Shown: positions 14,430 to 15,320 of the stretch, piece by piece
How positions within the stretch are numbered: the stretch's first letter is position 1
Layout: each line of letters opens with the position of its first letter
Source of the DNA: Clostridia bacterium
GTDB taxonomy: Bacteria; Bacillota_A; Clostridia; Oscillospirales; Acutalibacteraceae
NCBI GenBank assembly: GCA_017390825.1
Contig: JAFPAK010000267.1
Location: forward strand, 1 to 15,320
Direction: 5' to 3'
DNA length: 15,320 nucleotides
The notes under the pieces: model-generated
What the model was told of the DNA's origin: nothing
Seen by the model: the letters and a program-made list of their open reading frames with translations, nothing else
Database searches by the model: none
Translations under genes and position numbers: made by a program

Positions 14430-15320
14430 TTACTCATATTTGGAACATTCTATCACACCTTCGGGTAAAGCATCCGTGTCTAATGCAAAGCAGTATTCCA
14501 TATATTCACTCTCAGTTTCGCCGTAATCGCTGCATGAAACATATATGAAGCCCACGTTGGAATCAAGAGCCTGATTTCTTACCGATCTAAGATATTCTGC
14601 AAAAATTTCTCCTTCGCCCTCTTCAAGATAGAACTCGACACTGTAAGCAGTCTCCTCGATATAAGCCTCACCGAGGATCTGCTTTGCAACGGCGTTTGAA
14701 TCCTTTAAATACATAGCCTCATAACATGAATCTGTATAATATCCGTTTTCGTTCCAGCAATCATCATATTTGTTTTCATAGAAGGAGATAATGTCGTCTA
14801 CCTTCATGCTGTTCTGTGCATTGATGCCGTTGCACACGATCTCCAGCGCGCCGGGAGTATATTCGTTAATGGGGAAAAACAGCTGATATTTTTGACCGTC
14901 AATGAAATCGTACATTGAAACAAATGCATCATATCCGAGATAGGTGGAAACGTTACCCTGATAATAGTCACAAAGCTCTGCAAACGTAAGCTCTTTTAAG
15001 TCCTTTTTTATTGCCGAATATACCTTACTTGCAAACTCATCATCAGAGAAGGTTTCATAATCAAGCTGGAATGTAAGATAGTCATTTTCCTCGGGCAAAG
15101 TACGGAAAGCATTGTAAACACCGGGCATCTTCTCATATGTATTGAGAAGTTTCTCTCTTTCGTCCTCTTTAAGCTTTATAATACGCTTTTCGCTGCGTTT
15201 TTCAGTATAGATCTGCACCGTCTGATAAGTGTAATAATACTCTTCGCCGTCTTCAAAATAGAAATCATCTCCGTAATAGCTGTAATACGGATCATAGTTT
15301 TCACGGGTATATTCGATAGA
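14430..15320 (-). CDS. Gene X: hypothetical protein, N-terminus beyond right edge (partial)
   Basis: The minus-strand frame is open from the stop at 14430-14432 to the right edge, giving 296 visible residues. The GTG at 15218 is internal, because 34 further in-frame codons precede it. The visible part is acidic, hydrophilic and rich in Tyr and Glu/Asp, with a Tyr-rich run at its start (ENYDPYYSYYGDDFYFEDGE) and then a charged helical stretch. No membrane helix or catalytic motif is visible; a membrane anchor could lie in the missing N-terminus. The C-terminal block FAEYLRSVRNQ..FIYVSCSDYGE..YCFALDTDALPEG is shared with the remnant at 11645-11921. It faces the aroF tail tail-to-tail. I do not recognise the family. 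Confidence 0.75.
   Translation of the reverse strand, partial: SIEYTRENYDPYYSYYGDDFYFEDGEEYYYTYQTVQIYTEKRSEKRIIKLKEDEREKLLNTYEKMPGVYNAFRTLPEENDYLTFQLDYETFSDDEFASKVYSAIKKDLKELTFAELCDYYQGNVSTYLGYDAFVSMYDFIDGQKYQLFFPINEYTPGALEIVCNGINAQNSMKVDDIISFYENKYDDCWNENGYYTDSCYEAMYLKDSNAVAKQILGEAYIEETAYSVEFYLEEGEGEIFAEYLRSVRNQALDSNVGFIYVSCSDYGETESEYMEYCFALDTDALPEGVIECSKYE

Noticed and set aside
1..15320. CRISPR arrays, tRNA/rRNA genes, transposase or integrase genes
   Set aside because: None was seen: no regularly spaced direct repeats, no tRNA-like cloverleaf with a conserved T-loop, and no protein resembling a recombinase.

Overview
The window looks like chromosomal DNA of a low-to-mid GC, gut- or rumen-type clostridium, most likely an Oscillospiraceae/Ruminococcus relative. 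The reasons are the rpsL-rpsG-fusA cluster with strong AGGAGG-type ribosome binding sites, consensus TTGACA-N17-TATAAT promoters, the valS-folC pair, and above all a secreted carbohydrate esterase ending in a type I dockerin, the hallmark of cellulosome-forming clostridia. The genus is inferred; no rRNA is present.

Layout. 1-3023 (minus): the str operon, with a promoter at 2995-3023, rpsL, rpsG (GTG start) and fusA, which runs off the left edge. 3096-3529 (plus): a small, possibly autoregulated HTH-like gene behind a consensus promoter and a 25-bp palindrome, closed by a bidirectional terminator. 3538-10470 (minus): a compact cluster reading polysaccharide deacetylase, membrane protein with a large external domain, HAD hydrolase, valS, then a perfect 28-bp palindromic terminator and folC. 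The first three genes overlap by 1-4 bases. 10499-11630 (plus): aroF-type DAHP synthase with its own consensus promoter and strong terminator.

11596-15320 is an accessory, rearranged region and the most interesting part. The convergent pair 'aroF end / gene X end' occurs twice. The left copy has intact aroF facing a decayed fragment of an X-like gene (11645-11921). The right copy has only the last 181 bp of aroF (13916-14096) facing an apparently intact X (14430 to the right edge). Between them lie a dockerin-bearing CE2 esterase with its own promoter and terminator, and the first ~80 codons of a MATE transporter cut off exactly where the second aroF tail begins. The two aroF tails differ at 7 of 181 positions, and six of these are silent. 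This is the pattern expected if the extra tail came from a functional aroF allele, as in integrations that replace a gene's 3' end. Between the second aroF tail and X sits a ~290-bp element with 16-bp imperfect terminal inverted repeats enclosing a chain of hairpins, which could be a MITE-like element or a structured RNA.

The core genes serve translation (S12, S7, EF-G, ValRS), folate (FolC) and aromatic amino acid synthesis (DAHP synthase). The accessory part points to plant-polysaccharide degradation and recent recombination. No rRNA, tRNA, CRISPR array, transposase or integrase gene was seen.
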